Shown here in pieces: positions 33,478-45,480 of a stretch of 64,000 bases of DNA. The notes under the pieces are model-generated. The model searched no databases. It was given only the letters and a program-made list of their open reading frames with translations, and was not told where the DNA came from. Made by a program: the position numbers and the translations under genes. This DNA comes from Gymnopilus junonius (Eukaryota > Basidiomycota > Agaricomycetes > Agaricales > Galerinaceae), in the NCBI GenBank assembly GCA_015501075.1, contig JADNYJ010000073.1, forward strand, positions 62,001 through 126,000. Reading direction: 5' to 3'. Each line of letters starts with the position of its first letter. Within the stretch, counting starts at the first letter, position 1.

Positions 33478-34459
33478 TCAACACGGATGCAGCACCAGGC
33501 TGCCAAGCTGATGGTATTTCGAATAAGGAAGGACTAGACTGCTTCTGCATAGGAGCAATCCTAGGTTGTAATCAAGTAGTGACCTGCGCACTGAACAACC
33601 CGGGTAATGATGAGGAGTCCGCTGCAGCTGTGGTCCCTTTAGTAGGTGGAGTAGCCAACGGTTTGTTACAGAATTTGGCCCCTGATCATCTTCTCTCGCC
33701 GATGGAGAAGAGGATGATGACGAAGCCGCAAGTCCATCAATAAGCAATCGCTGCTTCATAAAACCTACGAAGGTCACCACGATGAAGTCAATTAGGTTGA
33801 TCCCGGCTGGTAGGATCTCAAGGAATGCCCGACGAGACCGGGACACAATGCCCAGCTTAGCACGGCGGTATCGAGCAAGGGGGGTGAATGTTTGATCGTC
33901 CAGTAGAAGCTGTCAGGCAACGAGAAGGATGATGAGCCTGTTTGACTGAGGAGGGAAAGAGCGTACCACGGGCGCATGGAGGAAGAGCTGCCACTTGTAA
34001 TGTCTCGAGTCAGGGCCTTTGAACGCCCATGAGCTGAAGTATTTAGAATGCGATATCCATGAAAAGAAGTGGCAGTTCTCACTTCTCTGACACATCTTCG
34101 TCCTCCTCGTTCTTGTCGTTATGTGTCTCGTTATCCACGACCTTCCGTCTGGAGAGAGGTGGGATATCTAGCTGCAGATTATCTTCGCATAACTGTAGAT
34201 GGGTCCCCTTGACCGGTCCACTATACTCTGCAGTGCCAATCTCCGTCTCTGTATGCCCCGTACTTCGATGGTATCTCTCCAGGCGCTTTACAGTGGTAAT
34301 CGGGGACCTTTGCCGAGGCTGTGGTGTGGAGATCTGCGGATTCGGGGGATGTAATGGGGGCGTTTCTATAGAGAACAGGGCTTCGCCATCCGGGGTGATG
34401 AGCAGCGTGGATATGGGATCGTTGTCTACCAGGCAGAGCTGCATTCCAGACATGACCAT
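33478..34459 (-). CDS. DUF6593-like protein
   Basis: From ATG 34459 the product begins MVMSGMQLCLVDNDPISTLL, ITPDGEALFSIETP and continues through a Pro/Thr-rich segment. After a probable intron (donor after PLSRRK, acceptor before RSENCHFFSW) it continues with SSWAFKGPDSRHYKWQLF. After a second intron come LLLDDQTFTPLARYRRAKLG and SRSRRAFLEILPAGINLIDF, then IVVTFVGFMKQR. The order (tail of the form xGPDGRxYKWxL, a DDQ segment, ARYRR, LEIxPAG, and IVVTFV near the end) is what I associate with the basidiomycete DUF6593 family, which has no known function. The first splice donor (gtcgtg) is weak, so that junction is provisional. The C-terminal 80 residues after KQRLLID look like low-complexity extension. 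Confidence 0.65.
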
Positions 34460-34714
34460 GGACGTTCCGTATAAGGTCGTAGAGACCAGTAAGCGTAAAA
34501 AGGAAGGGGTATCTATGTATGGGACATTGAGAAGAGGAATTACTTAAAAAGAGTCCTTCTGGTTTGTCTAGGCGACCCCAGAGTCCAGAACTTGGAGCTA
34601 GACCAGAGTGCCAAGAAAACTGTGGCAATGCTTCCGTTTGTTATAAATAACTTGACAGAAAACTAGCAATAACCTTAAACGGAACGTTGGGTATAGTGGT
34701 CATATATACAAAAT

Positions 34715-36931
34715 TTACCGTAGGGTGTGCGACTCCACACCTAGGATCGAAACGCCCTTCTAAAGGTGACTGTTAGTATCAAATCTCCTAGGGTATAGAT
34801 AGATCGAACCTTTCTTGGGCAAGATACTGTAATTCTATTACAGCCCCATAATTTGACTTCCTCAAGCTTCGAACAGCCATCAGTACGATGACCTCTTTTG
34901 AGCTTGCCTTCCAACCACTCTTGAATCACAAAATCGTCAACGGCGCGGCAGAACCCAACGTCGACCTTCTTCAACTGTTGTGTTGCCTGGCCAATCATCT
35001 TCAAGGATTCTTCGCCGACGTCCTTCCATCCATTAATGTTCAGTTCTTCCAGTTTGGAACCAGAGTGTTTGAGGATACCCTCAAGAGCGGCGCTTCCCAT
35101 GACCTCATTACGCGAAACGTCAAGGGAGAACAAAGCAGAATTCGAAGTCCATCCATTGAAAAAGTCGGACAATCCCTGGTCCGTAAGTTCGGGCAGATAA
35201 GACAAAACCAGGGACTGAAGGGCGCCAGTGAATGGAATGAGGCCCTTCTTGAGGAAACCATCGGTTAGATCAGCATGCTTGGAAACATCCAGATGAGTCA
35301 GTGTCTTGCCCACGGCGCGCAATAACTTGATCATAGAGGCCTCGCTGCAAGACTGGCTTGGCTCTGAGATGTCCAGATACTGCAACCCTTGCTTCAAAGT
35401 GGCGATATGTAATAGAAAGGAACCCTGCATCTGGCCCACCTGCTTTAACCGAAGGTTTGTAATTTGAGGACAATTATTGACGAGGCTTTTCACGCAGTCC
35501 TCGTCAAATCGAGGACTTTGATTGATGAGGAAACCAGTCAGGCCGGGATGGGACTTGAAGAAATTTTGCCAGGCGGGCGGACGAACCAAGAAAGGGCCGA
35601 GGAGTTCGATGCGCTCCAAAGCAGGAAGCGATGTTGAGAAAACCTTAAACGAGTTGTCGTCGAGGTGGCCACAGAAGTCCAGGCGGAGAGAGACCAGATT
35701 GGCATTGTGATACACCAGCGTTTCCAGGGCTGGCGATGCGAGGTCTGACGATAATTGAATGAGTAATTATGTCCTCGAAAATAATCATAAACGTACTCGT
35801 GGCATCATAAAATGTAAGAGTTGAATTAGCAGGGCTGTAAAAGAGATGTGCGTTTTCGGAGTTCTAGACAATATTGAGAAGAAGAAATTTTTGAATAGAG
35901 GATTAGATATACAAGCTACGGTTCTTGGACAAGGCCTTTGCGATAGCCTCGACGTTCATGGTCCCAATGTCACCAAATGCATCAATGTCATCAATGTGTC
36001 TGGTAATGAGCTGTAGCACCCACTGGTCAGTAAAGGAAACAATGTAAACGAATTTACAAACCTGAATACAGAGCGAGACGAGAGTGGGGAAACGCCTTTC
36101 CTCAAAGTTGGTAATACTCCTTTTGTCTGCAGGTGCTTTTCGCTTCTTGGGAACAGCCGGTTTCTTGAATGGGTCGTTGCCCGACTGTTTGCGCACTGGT
36201 GGCACAAAAAACCTTTTCCATTACTGATGCCATAGTATATTTCGTCTGAAGCTACCATGAGACGTGTCATAAGAGAAAGTCGATGTGTACTTACAACTGT
36301 AAACTGCTTCCCGCAGACCGCACAATTTTCAAAGCTCCCTACAGGTGGCTTAGAAGATCCATTCGTCCACAACGACTTCGAGAGAGCGTGTAAGCATCCT
36401 CGTCTTCGTCCTCATCATCGCTACCCTTAACCCCGCGTTTCTTCTTTTCCTTCGCTTCAACTTGCCTCCGCAGCTTTAGTGAGCTTGGGTTTCTTGGCGC
36501 TGAAGGTTTTATCTCCTCCTCATCAACATCAACATCCATTTTGGACGCTCCGTCTCACCCTCAGGTTCATCGAGCTCATCGGAAGCATATCCTGTGTTCT
36601 GTTCCGTGGCAAGTTAAAATTTATAACGTTTCAGCGTTATGCTCCTGTCACACACCCTTGTCGGCCTGCGCCTTGGCCTTCCACTACGCGCGCTCGACTC
36701 CGCGTCAGGAGCCCGACTGGGACCTGCAACAGGCTGCTCTTCATTCTGCTCCGCTGCTTGAGGTTGAGCACGCGTTGCGGCCCTTCTCGCGATGGTGGTG
36801 GGCGTGATCCCAGAATCCTGTCCGCGTTTGACAGCGTCATCACCCATATTTTTGAATACAAAATGCCTTTGACATACCCTCAAAAATTCTGTCAACGCCG
36901 AAGTAGGCCCACGGACGTTATTGCGACTCAT
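34715..36931 (-). CDS. RAD7-type nucleotide excision repair protein (frame broken at several sites)
   Basis: The N-terminus NNVRGPTSALTEFLR is the Rad7 signature, followed after an intron by DSGITPTTIARRAATRAQPQ. A Cys4 finger comes next (NCAVCGKQFTV and GFLCHQC), then DPFKKPAVPKKRKAPADKRS, FPTLVSLCIQ, HIDDIDAFGDIG and ALSKNRSL. A long LRR region follows (NLVSLRLDFCGHLDDNSFKV, LTHLDVSKHADLTDGFL, LEEVKLWGCNRITVSCPRK). The last exon is KGVSILGVESHTLR with its stop at 34715. Rad7 binds Rad16 and acts in global-genome nucleotide excision repair in the nucleus. The frame breaks at about 36539-36542, 36387, 36210-36232 and 36188-36190. Each looks like one lost base, and the protein reads as a normal Rad7 on either side. 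Four single losses in an otherwise well kept gene suggest assembly error more than decay. An ACGCGT box lies at 37048-37053. Confidence 0.82.
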
Positions 36932-37047
36932 TCTTGAGACAGATGGTGGTCGTGGAGGAAGGCAACGCGGTACCGAGAAACAACCACCGAGAAAGGCTAA
37001 TTGCTTTGTTTTCCATTCAAAGTCCGACGTGTCACATGACGGTTCCT

Positions 37048-37053
37048 ACGCGT
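37048..37053. promoter_or_regulatory. ACGCGT (MCB) box upstream of RAD7
   Basis: A single ACGCGT lies about 117 bp upstream of the RAD7 ATG, in the 199-bp gap between the GTPase A stop and RAD7. MCB boxes drive G1/S transcription in yeasts. One hexamer could be chance. Confidence 0.25.
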
Positions 37054-37129
37054 GTGGAACTAAAATAAACCGGTCTGTCTTGCATCCCGACTACAACCTT
37101 CTCAAGATTCTCAATCGGTCTCCCAAATT

Positions 37130-38300
37130 CTAAGCTGGCGCCGGTGCGAGCTTCTTGCGCTTCTACAGATAAATTGGTAAAATGAGGTTTGATGGGTCGA
37201 CATATCGCAGTGACGACACTCACCGCCTTGGTTTTTCTATTGAAAAACATGGCAACTTTACGACCGAGAGGTATATGCAGCTTCTGCATCTCCTTGAAAG
37301 TTTTCTCCAGCTCCTTTTGGAGGTTACGCAACTCTTCATGCAACTCAGCGGCGATCTTCTTGTCGTCCTCTGTTGCTGCTCGGTTGGCCAGCTGTTCAAG
37401 TGTTTCCTTTTGTTTGCTTTGCAGTGCTTGCAATGTCGCATAGACCTCTCTGCCTGCCTTGGTTTCTTCCAGCCTGAGCTTGAGATCGACTATTTCCTCC
37501 TGAAGGAGAAGCGCTACCCCTTCATTTCGTCTGATAATCACGTTGTCGATGATTTCCCATGCCGCCTGGACTGTATTCTCGAATTGAGTGGTAGTAGCCC
37601 CGTTTTTGATCATAGGGTTCCAGAAATTGCGCTCCAGCTCTTCCTGCCTTCTGTCACCTATGTCTCTGGATCTGAGCTTGTCCCACATTGTGGTAACCAG
37701 CACGACATTCCTGGCTGCCTTATCCCCGCACAGGTCGCCGAACATACGCAAATTCCGGTGAGGCGAACCAGCCATTCGGTTGTCCGTGATGCGATGTAGG
37801 TAGAGGATGCCGGTAAGCCTGGCTTTCTTCTTGTATCTTTCTCACAGTCAATGTTATGAATTCTTCAATAGAACTACCTCTTACATTTCGACTAACCAAT
37901 CTGAAATCATTTGGAGAATTTGGAAGTCGGATTTGAAAGTATCATCGAATCCCGGGGTGTCAAGTAAGATGATATGGTCCTTGTGTACGGGATGTTTCTT
38001 CACCCTGATTGCGCTGACTGCTTGCGTGCAGGATTCTAGAGGAGCCCCGGCAAGACTAGTCTGTTGCCCAGTCAACATATCTATGAGCTTCGACGTGTCA
38101 GAGGTGTGAACTTTCTCAGGTCTATATAGCACGAAATAGACGGACATTACTCTTGCCAGATCCTGTCGGGCCCATTAGTCTGTAAAATTTCGCTTAATGT
38201 AAGTAAGCCTCTCCCATAGTAAAATATAAGCATACGCAATGATAATGTCATCTCTTCTAATATCGCTTGACTTCGTTACTGCCTCAAACCTTAACGCCAT
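37130..38300 (-). CDS. AIG1-like small GTPase, module A (intact)
   Basis: From ATG 38300: MALRFEAVTKSSDIRRDDII, a splice into LMGPTGSGKSN (G1/P-loop), a splice into LIDMLTGQQTSLAGAPLESC, then LLDTPGFDDTFKSD (G3). A further splice leads into LTGILYLHRITDNRMAGSPH and VVLVTTMWDKL (G4-like T-x-W-D). The tail is a long charged coiled coil (LQSKQKETLEQLANRAATED) that ends after an intron in KRKKLAPAPA at 37130. The arrangement matches the large agaricomycete family of AIG1/GIMAP-like P-loop GTPases. These are soluble proteins of unknown biochemical role; relatives in plants and animals are linked to defence and lymphocyte survival. All exons join in frame. It diverges from module B across a 731-bp shared promoter region. 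Confidence 0.82.
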
Positions 38301-39031
38301 GGCCAAGGGGGCAAAGCTCAAAGTGAAAGTTGGCGGTGGCAACTGTACTAGAGAGAAGCCACGGAATCCGTATTTATTTCATTGATAAGGGGGTCACTAG
38401 CGCTGACATCTCTCTCTTGAGGCACGATAAACACGTGGTACTTTGAAGGAGTTGTTTGAGTATGAGGTGAGCAGACGTCTTTCAGCATTGCCTACATATG
38501 TCGTCCTCGTGGAAACTTTAAGGTTTAATTACTCAGGAGTCAGCGCTTACGAGAGGGTTATCTCACTCGATACCTTGCTTGATGAGAGCGATCATTCATT
38601 TCGGACTAGCCGGCTTTCTTTATGCAACGTGTAGACGCTGCGGGAACTTCGAAATGTGAGACATGGATTCATTTGAGCGTGCTGTTGGTGCGTGGACGGT
38701 GGCCTGACGTTATTCATTTCTGAGTGTGTAAGGTTTTATTCCCCCGGTACTTCGCAGATTTGGCGCCAGAACAAGGCTGGTCGGTAGGCTACGTTCTACT
38801 TCACAATATCCTTGCTGCGCGCATACTCATTAATCTTTGTTCGACCGATGAACCTCAAACGCTTAATAAAAGCTCCCAGATAGCGTGCGTCATGGGCTTA
38901 TACAAAGTACAATACAATGCTCATTCAGGATAAATCTGGAAGAAGTCGAGAACAAGCGGTTGTCATGCGTAGGGGATCTTAAGCAAAATGTGGACTCGTA
39001 GGACTTCGTTTTCCCCTTCCTTATTGTATCT
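38301..39031. other. Shared upstream region of divergent GTPases A and B
   Basis: This 731-bp stretch between two divergently transcribed GTPase genes contains no supported ORF. It should hold both promoters. I found no clear repeat or palindrome. Confidence 0.5.
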
Positions 39032-39840
39032 ATGGGTGTTATACTGTCAAAGCGCAAAGCGGCGAAAGGGCTATCGGCTGAAGACATCATCATTGTGTAC
39101 GTTTCTGACCGACAGTTCTGTTCAATTTACGGAAAAGCTGACATTCCTCATCAGGGTTGTAGGGCCGACTGGTGCTGGAAAGAGTACCGTACGGAACTTG
39201 AAAGTACTTCTTGCGTAATTTAATTTCTAATTCTCTAGTTAGTTTATCAACCTTGTAACTGCGAGTGACCAACTTGCTGTCGGAAAAGGACTCTCGACTT
39301 GCACCAAAGAAATCAAGCATGTCCGATGGACTCCCGAAACTGAAGGGCAGCGTCGCCGTCAAGTTGTCTTCGTTGACACGCCGCCGCTATTTGACCCTGA
39401 ACAAACCAGATCTCATTCAGAGAAGCAGATGGAGAAGAAGATAAACGACTGGCTGAAAAAGTCGTGCGTGGTTTTCATCTTACAATGCCACATTCATTTT
39501 GACTTACTTTAACCTGTTTCATCATTTGAGCAGCTATGGAAAGCGCCTCAGGGTTTTCGGCATACTATACCTCTATAGGATTTCTGACAATCGAATGACA
39601 GACCCACCTTATCCGAACTTCCAGATGTTTCAAAGACTGCTGGGCGCCAAATATCATCCCCGCGTGCTCCTGGTGACGACGATGTGGGAAATTGTGAGCC
39701 CAAAGGCAGGTGAGCAGAGGAAAAAAGAGGTGGAAAAGCACTGGCAAGAAATGACGGCGCATGGGTCTGCAGTTCTCACTCACAATGGGAAAAGAGAGAG
39801 TGCACAGAGCATTGTTCAGAGACTTCTGGACCAGCGGTGA
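39032..39840 (+). CDS. AIG1-like GTPase, module B (variant G3 motif, no coiled-coil tail)
   Basis: MGVILSKRKAAKGLSAEDII is spliced into VVGPTGAGKST (P-loop), then into FINLVTASDQLAVGKGLSTC and VVFVDTPPLFDPEQTR. After another intron come YGKRLRVFGILYLYRISDNR and VLLVTTMWEIV. Every splice matches the intron positions of module A. The G3 motif is altered from DTPG to DTPP, which removes the invariant glycine that coordinates the gamma-phosphate. The G4-like TMWD is TMWE. The protein stops soon after the G domain (LLDQR), lacking the coiled-coil tail found in A, D, E and G. It is probably catalytically impaired, as a pseudoenzyme or an early pseudogene with a still-open frame. Confidence 0.72.
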
Positions 39841-40222
39841 CTTGGAATTTAGTTATGAAATGACATTTTCAGTATGAATGTGTATATTGATCTCTGTAAA
39901 TATCTTAATATTTATTTCAGATGATGTATGATATCGAGCTACGCACAGTTGATAGTCGACCAAACGTTCGTGGTCTGATTAGCTGTAGTTCTAAAAATAG
40001 AAGCTTTCTATCTTCGGATTGCTGTGACGTTTTCGCTGCTGCCTCCACGGTTTCGGAGGAACAGCGGAGCGATTGCCACTTGATCAGATCCAACCAACTC
40101 GACGTACGTGGACATCGACGAACGCAATGTCAGAGGCCATTGTACCCAGACTCAGGCTGCACCATGGCTCGTCCGCTATGGCCATATCTCAGTCCGATAA
40201 AAAACCCAATCTCGCTACCAGA

Positions 40223-40837
40223 ATGACCTACCAACCGGTCACCATTCATGCGCCTCCCAAGACGGATCTCTGGCGCAAACCACCCAACACAGATATCGAT
40301 AACGTGCCTATCTATCTTCTATCCACACCCATCGATCTTCACAGGTTCCATACCGCTCGCGTTACCGTTCACGGCAATTGGAGCACACTTTACGATCAGG
40401 GAGGGTTAGCTCTATTCATCCCTGACGAAGATATCAAAAAATGGGTGAAGACAGGGATCGAATTCGTCAATGGCAAACCATTCGTCAGTACTGTTGGGAC
40501 TAGCAGATGGAGCGATTGGTCCCTCGTCCAGCTTCCCGAGAGCGCAGGCGGAAAAGTAACGATACAAGTGGAGAGGGAAACGAAAGGAGACGAGCGGGTC
40601 GAGAGTTTGTGGATCTATATCATCAACGAAGAGACTGGGGAGAAGCTGGGGATCAGGGAGATTACCTGGTGGTTTAGGCAGGACGTTGCGCAGGGCGAGG
40701 AGGAGAATGATGGATATAGGTGTTTACTAGTCGGAGTATACGGTGCACGTCCTACCGTTCCTGAAGGAGCAGGAAGAGAAAAAGAGGAACTCGAAGTGAA
40801 GATCGAGAACTTTGAAGTTACTTTATTCGATGATTAG
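40223..40837 (+). CDS. DUF1349 (concanavalin A-like fold) protein
   Basis: From ATG 40223 (MTYQPVTIHAPPKTDLWRKP) this gives a 204-aa single-exon product. Diagnostic segments are NWSTLYDQGGLALFIPDED, WVKTGIEFVNGKPFVSTVGT, SRWSDWSLVQLPE, VTIQVERE, REITWWFRQD and LLVGVYGARPTVPEG. These fit the DUF1349 family (yeast Ree1, regulation of enolase), a jelly-roll or concanavalin-like fold found in bacteria and fungi, probably cytosolic. The frame is open upstream to 40073 (MPLDQIQ..), but the conserved domain begins with HAPPKTDLW, so I prefer the later start. Its neighbours are unrelated to it, and it sits between GTPase B and the TPR-CHAT gene. Confidence 0.8.
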   Translation: MTYQPVTIHAPPKTDLWRKPPNTDIDNVPIYLLSTPIDLHRFHTARVTVHGNWSTLYDQGGLALFIPDEDIKKWVKTGIEFVNGKPFVSTVGTSRWSDWSLVQLPESAGGKVTIQVERETKGDERVESLWIYIINEETGEKLGIREITWWFRQDVAQGEEENDGYRCLLVGVYGARPTVPEGAGREKEELEVKIENFEVTLFDD

Positions 40838-41492
40838 ACAGATAGCGCTATTTCAATACGGAAATTTGTTTTGTACCAATATATTCAATTTTTTAGATGA
40901 CCTTCAGAAATGTTCCATCCATTTCCAATTCCAATTCCATTGATGCAGGACCGCTCATGATCATAGGCGATGACGTGATTCGAGGTTTTATCTTATCTTA
41001 AGTATCCTTTCACGATATCGGTCGGTCCGAGCTGGTCCGATTTACTGTCAATTTTATTCGGCGATTGAACGCAAACGCCTGGAATCGGCATTGGCACGTA
41101 GCCACAGCTTTCCACACTTTCAACCTGGCAATCGTGATGGCAGGAGCGACAGTCAACGATGCTATGTAGATAGTTTAGCCACCGATGTTGGCCCTTATAA
41201 TTACATGAGTAGAAGATACAATACTATACATTGACCATTTTGTTCTCCGATTCCACTGCGGCAGCATATATGTCCAGTGATTGTGCGGTACTGGCGTGGC
41301 GAATGTCTCGGCAAAGCGGTTACACAGCACACGTATACGTGGCTTGCTCGACACGTCGCCGTCGACTCTCCGAGCACTAGCTTCCGAGGCTCGAGCCCAT
41401 TGTCTATTTTACATGCTTATATAATCTACCTCCTTTGCTCGAAGAAAAGATCAGCAGATTCCTCAAGAGGGGCAGAATTCCTGGATCGTAGA
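40838..41492. other. Intergenic region (convergent 3' ends)
   Basis: Sequence between the DUF1349 gene (+) and the TPR-CHAT gene (-). An 83-codon ORF at 41277-41528 has no features. I see nothing else. Confidence 0.5.
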
Positions 41493-44400
41493 TCAAATTC
41501 CAACATGAATATACGGTATCCAAGCTAGGAGAGCCTCCGTCGAATCGCCGAGCCTTTCTCGTAGACGCCGCGTCGCAACATGGAGGGCTCGTGCTGCGTG
41601 TTTGCCATTCAACTGTGCTCCTCCGAGTACTTCACTTTCATCATTGTTCAAGAGATTCTCGTAGAAGGTTTCTGCTAGCTGAGGAGCGTGCTGGTCCGAG
41701 ATGGACCACATAGTCGCGACAACACTGCGATACCCAGCTGCCAACATTCCAGCAGCGAGATGAACCACTTCTTCTGGAAGATTCTCGTCACCTGTACTTG
41801 TTTGACATGCAGACATGAACGCAAGGTCCGCGTTGGCGAGATTTTTCTTCATGATCTCAGAAAGTTTGAGTGGCCCATCGTATAGATGGATTCCGCTTTC
41901 AAGAGGGTTCGTGATTTCCTGGAAGCATGACAGGCAAATGGATGCAAGAGTAGGACTCCATGGATTCCGAAACGACGTTGGTGGTTGCTTTATCGCTGTC
42001 ATATGATACTGATCGTGTTTGCATTTTTTCCAGTTGTTCTTTTATTTTCTGTGCTTCCATAATGGTGCACGGAATTTTTGGTAACCCAGGCGTATCGGGT
42101 TGACTAACCAGCAATATTCCTTTCTTGGTCGTGCAGGGATCGTCCCGGGATCTCAAACGAGTAAGGGTGCTTAATGTAGGAATGTATGAAGAGACTGCAA
42201 AATCAGCTAAGCAGGTTCCTGGAGTGCTTTTGCCGTGGTAATAAATTCCAGCAGCATGAATTGGGAGGAAAGCGAAAGGTCCTGTTGGGCACCACCAAAT
42301 ACGAGGTAACCTTGTGTTATCATCTGGAACCTGCAAAGCTCAAGTTAGTCGATGATTATCTTATTCGGCGAATCGTGAGCGCACCTGGATTGCTAAGGCT
42401 TGCAAGATAGGTTCGACGAGGTCAGCCCATAGAGTATGCAATAGTTTTCGAACATCGTCTTGGGGAGGATCACATCTATAATAAATAGCAGCGCGAGGAT
42501 CGGAGATAGGCTCATCCGTGTATCGCGTTCGCAACCGATGGGATGATAGGTACCTGCGCAGCGTTTCAGCTAATGTCTTTGGCCCGTTCATAAGTGAATC
42601 GTTCCAGTGGTATGTGCATTGGTTCGTCCGCACTCAGCTATGAGGACGAGAGCATCACAACGGTTCTTATCTGCGTTAATAATAATAATCGGGCCTTCAT
42701 CTGGAAGCCCGCGCATGAGGTCTGCACACCTTTTGGGCCGAAGAAAGCTGTCGAAGCCGGGAATATTTCGAATCGTCTTTAGGAGCTCATCCCGTTCTTT
42801 CGCGAGCTTGAGGTGTTTGTATGCTTCTCCTTCCAAGGATATTTTCGTATCCATCGACAATAATCCGTCTTGATGGCTGGAATCTGCACGAGACCCGGCA
42901 TTCTCTAGCTGCCCTTGACAAGAGAGAAAATCCGATCGGAAAGAGGTGGGCTGTGGTCGTGAAGGTCGTCCAGAGGGGTGCGCAGCTGATTGATTTGATT
43001 CCAAACTATACAGCGACCTTGTTCTAACCACTCTAAAGCTTTATCGAGCTGATCAGCAGACAAAGCGACCGCAGCTGCAGCAGTGGATGATTGCGAAGAG
43101 TTAATGAGAAGCTCATGACGGCGTCTGAACGTGTTTTCTAGTCCGGCGTTAAGAGAAAGAAGATGGATGATGTGTTCATGAGCCTCTAGCAATTCTGATG
43201 GCGAAGCTAAAGACATTTTAGAGAGCTCTGCCCATTTTTTCGCTGCCATCATAGACATGGAAGGAGGGCCAGTCGGGATTCTGGCTGCTTGACGATAAGC
43301 TGATAGGGAAAGATTGAAAAGCTCTGTTTGCCCCGATATCTCGAAGCAAAACATATATAGGCGCCCTAGGTTGTTAGCCCTGATCGACAATTCTGGATGT
43401 CCGTTTGGAGTAAGATGAAATGAGCGTTGCATAAGCTCAGCGGCTTGAGAAATATCTGTAGGCCTTCTGATGAGCTGAAAGCGGCATAAATAGGAAATTC
43501 CAAGAGTGTGAAGCAGGTATGGTAAACGTGGATGACCATCTCGAGTGAGGTCAGCTGCTTTCTGCATAAATCGAATTGCTTCCGAAATATCTATCAGCTT
43601 GTTGTGCGATTCGTAACGACGAAAAAATAGTCGTCCGAGGTTGCTCAAGAAACCTGGTAGGCCGATATGTCCTTCTGGAGTAAGGGAAACAGCATGTTGT
43701 TGGGCTTGAATAGCTTCAGACAAATCTGCCGGTTCTTTTGAAAGTTCAAAACGAATAGTTAGTAAGCTCGCAAGATTATTCAGCTGATTGCGTATTTCTG
43801 GATGTCCATTTGGAGTGAGAGAACATGCACGCCGCTGAGCTTGGATTGCTTCTGAAATATCTATTATTTCGCCAGTGTGAAGAAAGCGAAGTGAAAGGGA
43901 TTTCGCAAGGTTGGTGAGCGAAGCTATTAGATATTCATCCCTATCTGAATAGGACTGAAGTGCACGCTGATGGAGTAGTATTGCTTCAGAGATATCTATA
44001 ACATCTCCGGTGGCTTGAAAGCGACTTGAAAATGAGAGGCCGAGATTGGTCAAAAAGGCTGGCAGGTATTCGTGCCCATCCGGTGTGAGCTGTAGGCCAT
44101 GTTGACGATGCACAATTGATTCAGAAATATCTGAGAGATCCCCAGTGTGTTCAAAACGAGAGGAAAACACATTACCGAGGTTAGCTAGCATGGCTGGTAA
44201 GTTTTCGTGTCCTTCGGGAGCAATGGAGATTGCATGTTGCAGGATTCGAATCGCTTCAGAGCTATCGCTGAACTGGCCTATATGGTCGAAGCGACGCAGG
44301 AACGCGTTCCCTAGGTTAGTAAGCCTGCTTGGTAGTTCGGGATCATCATCCGAAGTGAGGTTGACTACGCGCTGTAAAGTGTGTATAGCTTCCGAAACAT

Positions 44401-45480
44401 CTGCCACTGTGCCCGTAGATTGAAAGCGATCTGATAATGAGCTTCCCAAGTTGCAGAGGAGAGTTAGAAAACTAGTATGTTCTTCTTCCATCGTTGCAAG
44501 TACCTGTTGCAATGCACTAATTCCAGCCTCTGCATCCTTTGCTTTGCCTGTGATTTTGAAGCACTTGCTATAGGCCAGTCCTATGTCATTCATACAGGCC
44601 ACAAATCTCTGGTCATCTGGTGAGAGACGCTCTGCGGTATCCTGGTACGCCTTGATAGCGGCGCGAAGGTCGAGCTCGTTGTGTGACATCCTAGATACTC
44701 GCACAAATTCTTCTCCGCAGAAATGTAAAGCGTAAATTTTCATCGGATTGTCTTCTGGCATTTGCTGAACGACATTATATAGCACAAGCGGGTCTATGTG
44801 GCCTGAAATAAATAATGAGCTTCAACAGCGCACACACTATGGTAACATACTCAACAAACCTTTGGATGCCTTTCTCAAAATCCTATCGAGTTCAAAGGTA
44901 TAAATTTTGCATGAAATCGACAATGTTGGGGCACCCTCTGCTTGTTCAAAAGTTTGCTCAAGACCTGTATACACATCTTAAGTATTATTCATAAATTACA
45001 CTTGGCCGCTGAACTCACGATTTCCTGGTAGAATGCTGTCTTCCGTTGGCACGTGAAAAGATTCGTTGATGGTGTCTATGTATGCATGACCCATATCACC
45101 AGTACTTTCTGATGAGAGAAGGACTAAAATTCCATCTTCTGGAACAAGCCTGATCCAACATAAGTACGCTGGTGCGGAGATGATTGATCAGCGCCTTACA
45201 TGTACATGTCATTCTCCTGCTTCCATGTCGAAGCCGATGTCCTAGTGAGGTCTAAACGAGGGCGCGTTGTCGTGTCCATGAATGACAGTACAAGCCCATC
45301 GATTGCTGAAGTTTCCCTGTCATCCGAGGAGCATTCCACGACAATGTCTAATTGATCATGGGTTGTCAGTATTCATATTTATACAGATACATTAGATACT
45401 GACCTTTGATAGTGTATATCCTGCTGAGATCGAGTTCGACATAAAACTGCCATTCTTGTGCTAACAGGAATGACGCACCT
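41493..45480 (-). CDS. TPR-CHAT (caspase-like) protein, frame disrupted in the C-terminal half
   Basis: The N-terminal exons (about 45480-44860) encode WQFYVELDLSRIYTIK, RPRLDLTRTSASTWKQ, LVPEDGILVLLSSESTG and LEQTFEQAEGAPTLSISCKI; the true start is unresolved. From about 44800 a long exon carries about ten TPR-like units with the recurring pattern LTNLGNAFLRRFDHIGQFSD-SSEAI. A linker follows (KALEWLEQGRCIVWNQINQL), then the CHAT domain: WWCPTGPFAFLPIHAAGIYY, VSSYIPTLSTL, SGIHLYDGPLKLSEIMKK, LAFMSACQTSTGDE, EEVVHLAAGMLAAGYRSVVA and AWIPYIHVGI at the stop. CHAT is a caspase-fold protease domain with catalytic His and Cys. The Cys lies in SACQT and is present. The His motif (HLACHG in relatives) is broken by two apparent G losses (41925-41940). 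A further loss lies near 42912-42914 and two frame changes at about 42580-42650. It is either assembly error or a decaying protease. Confidence 0.75.

Noticed and set aside
34221..34628. Alternative N-terminal exon for the DUF6593-like gene (MPQFSWHSG..)
   Set aside because: It is in a different frame from the conserved domain, and the ATG at 34459 already opens the conserved LITPDGEALFSI segment.
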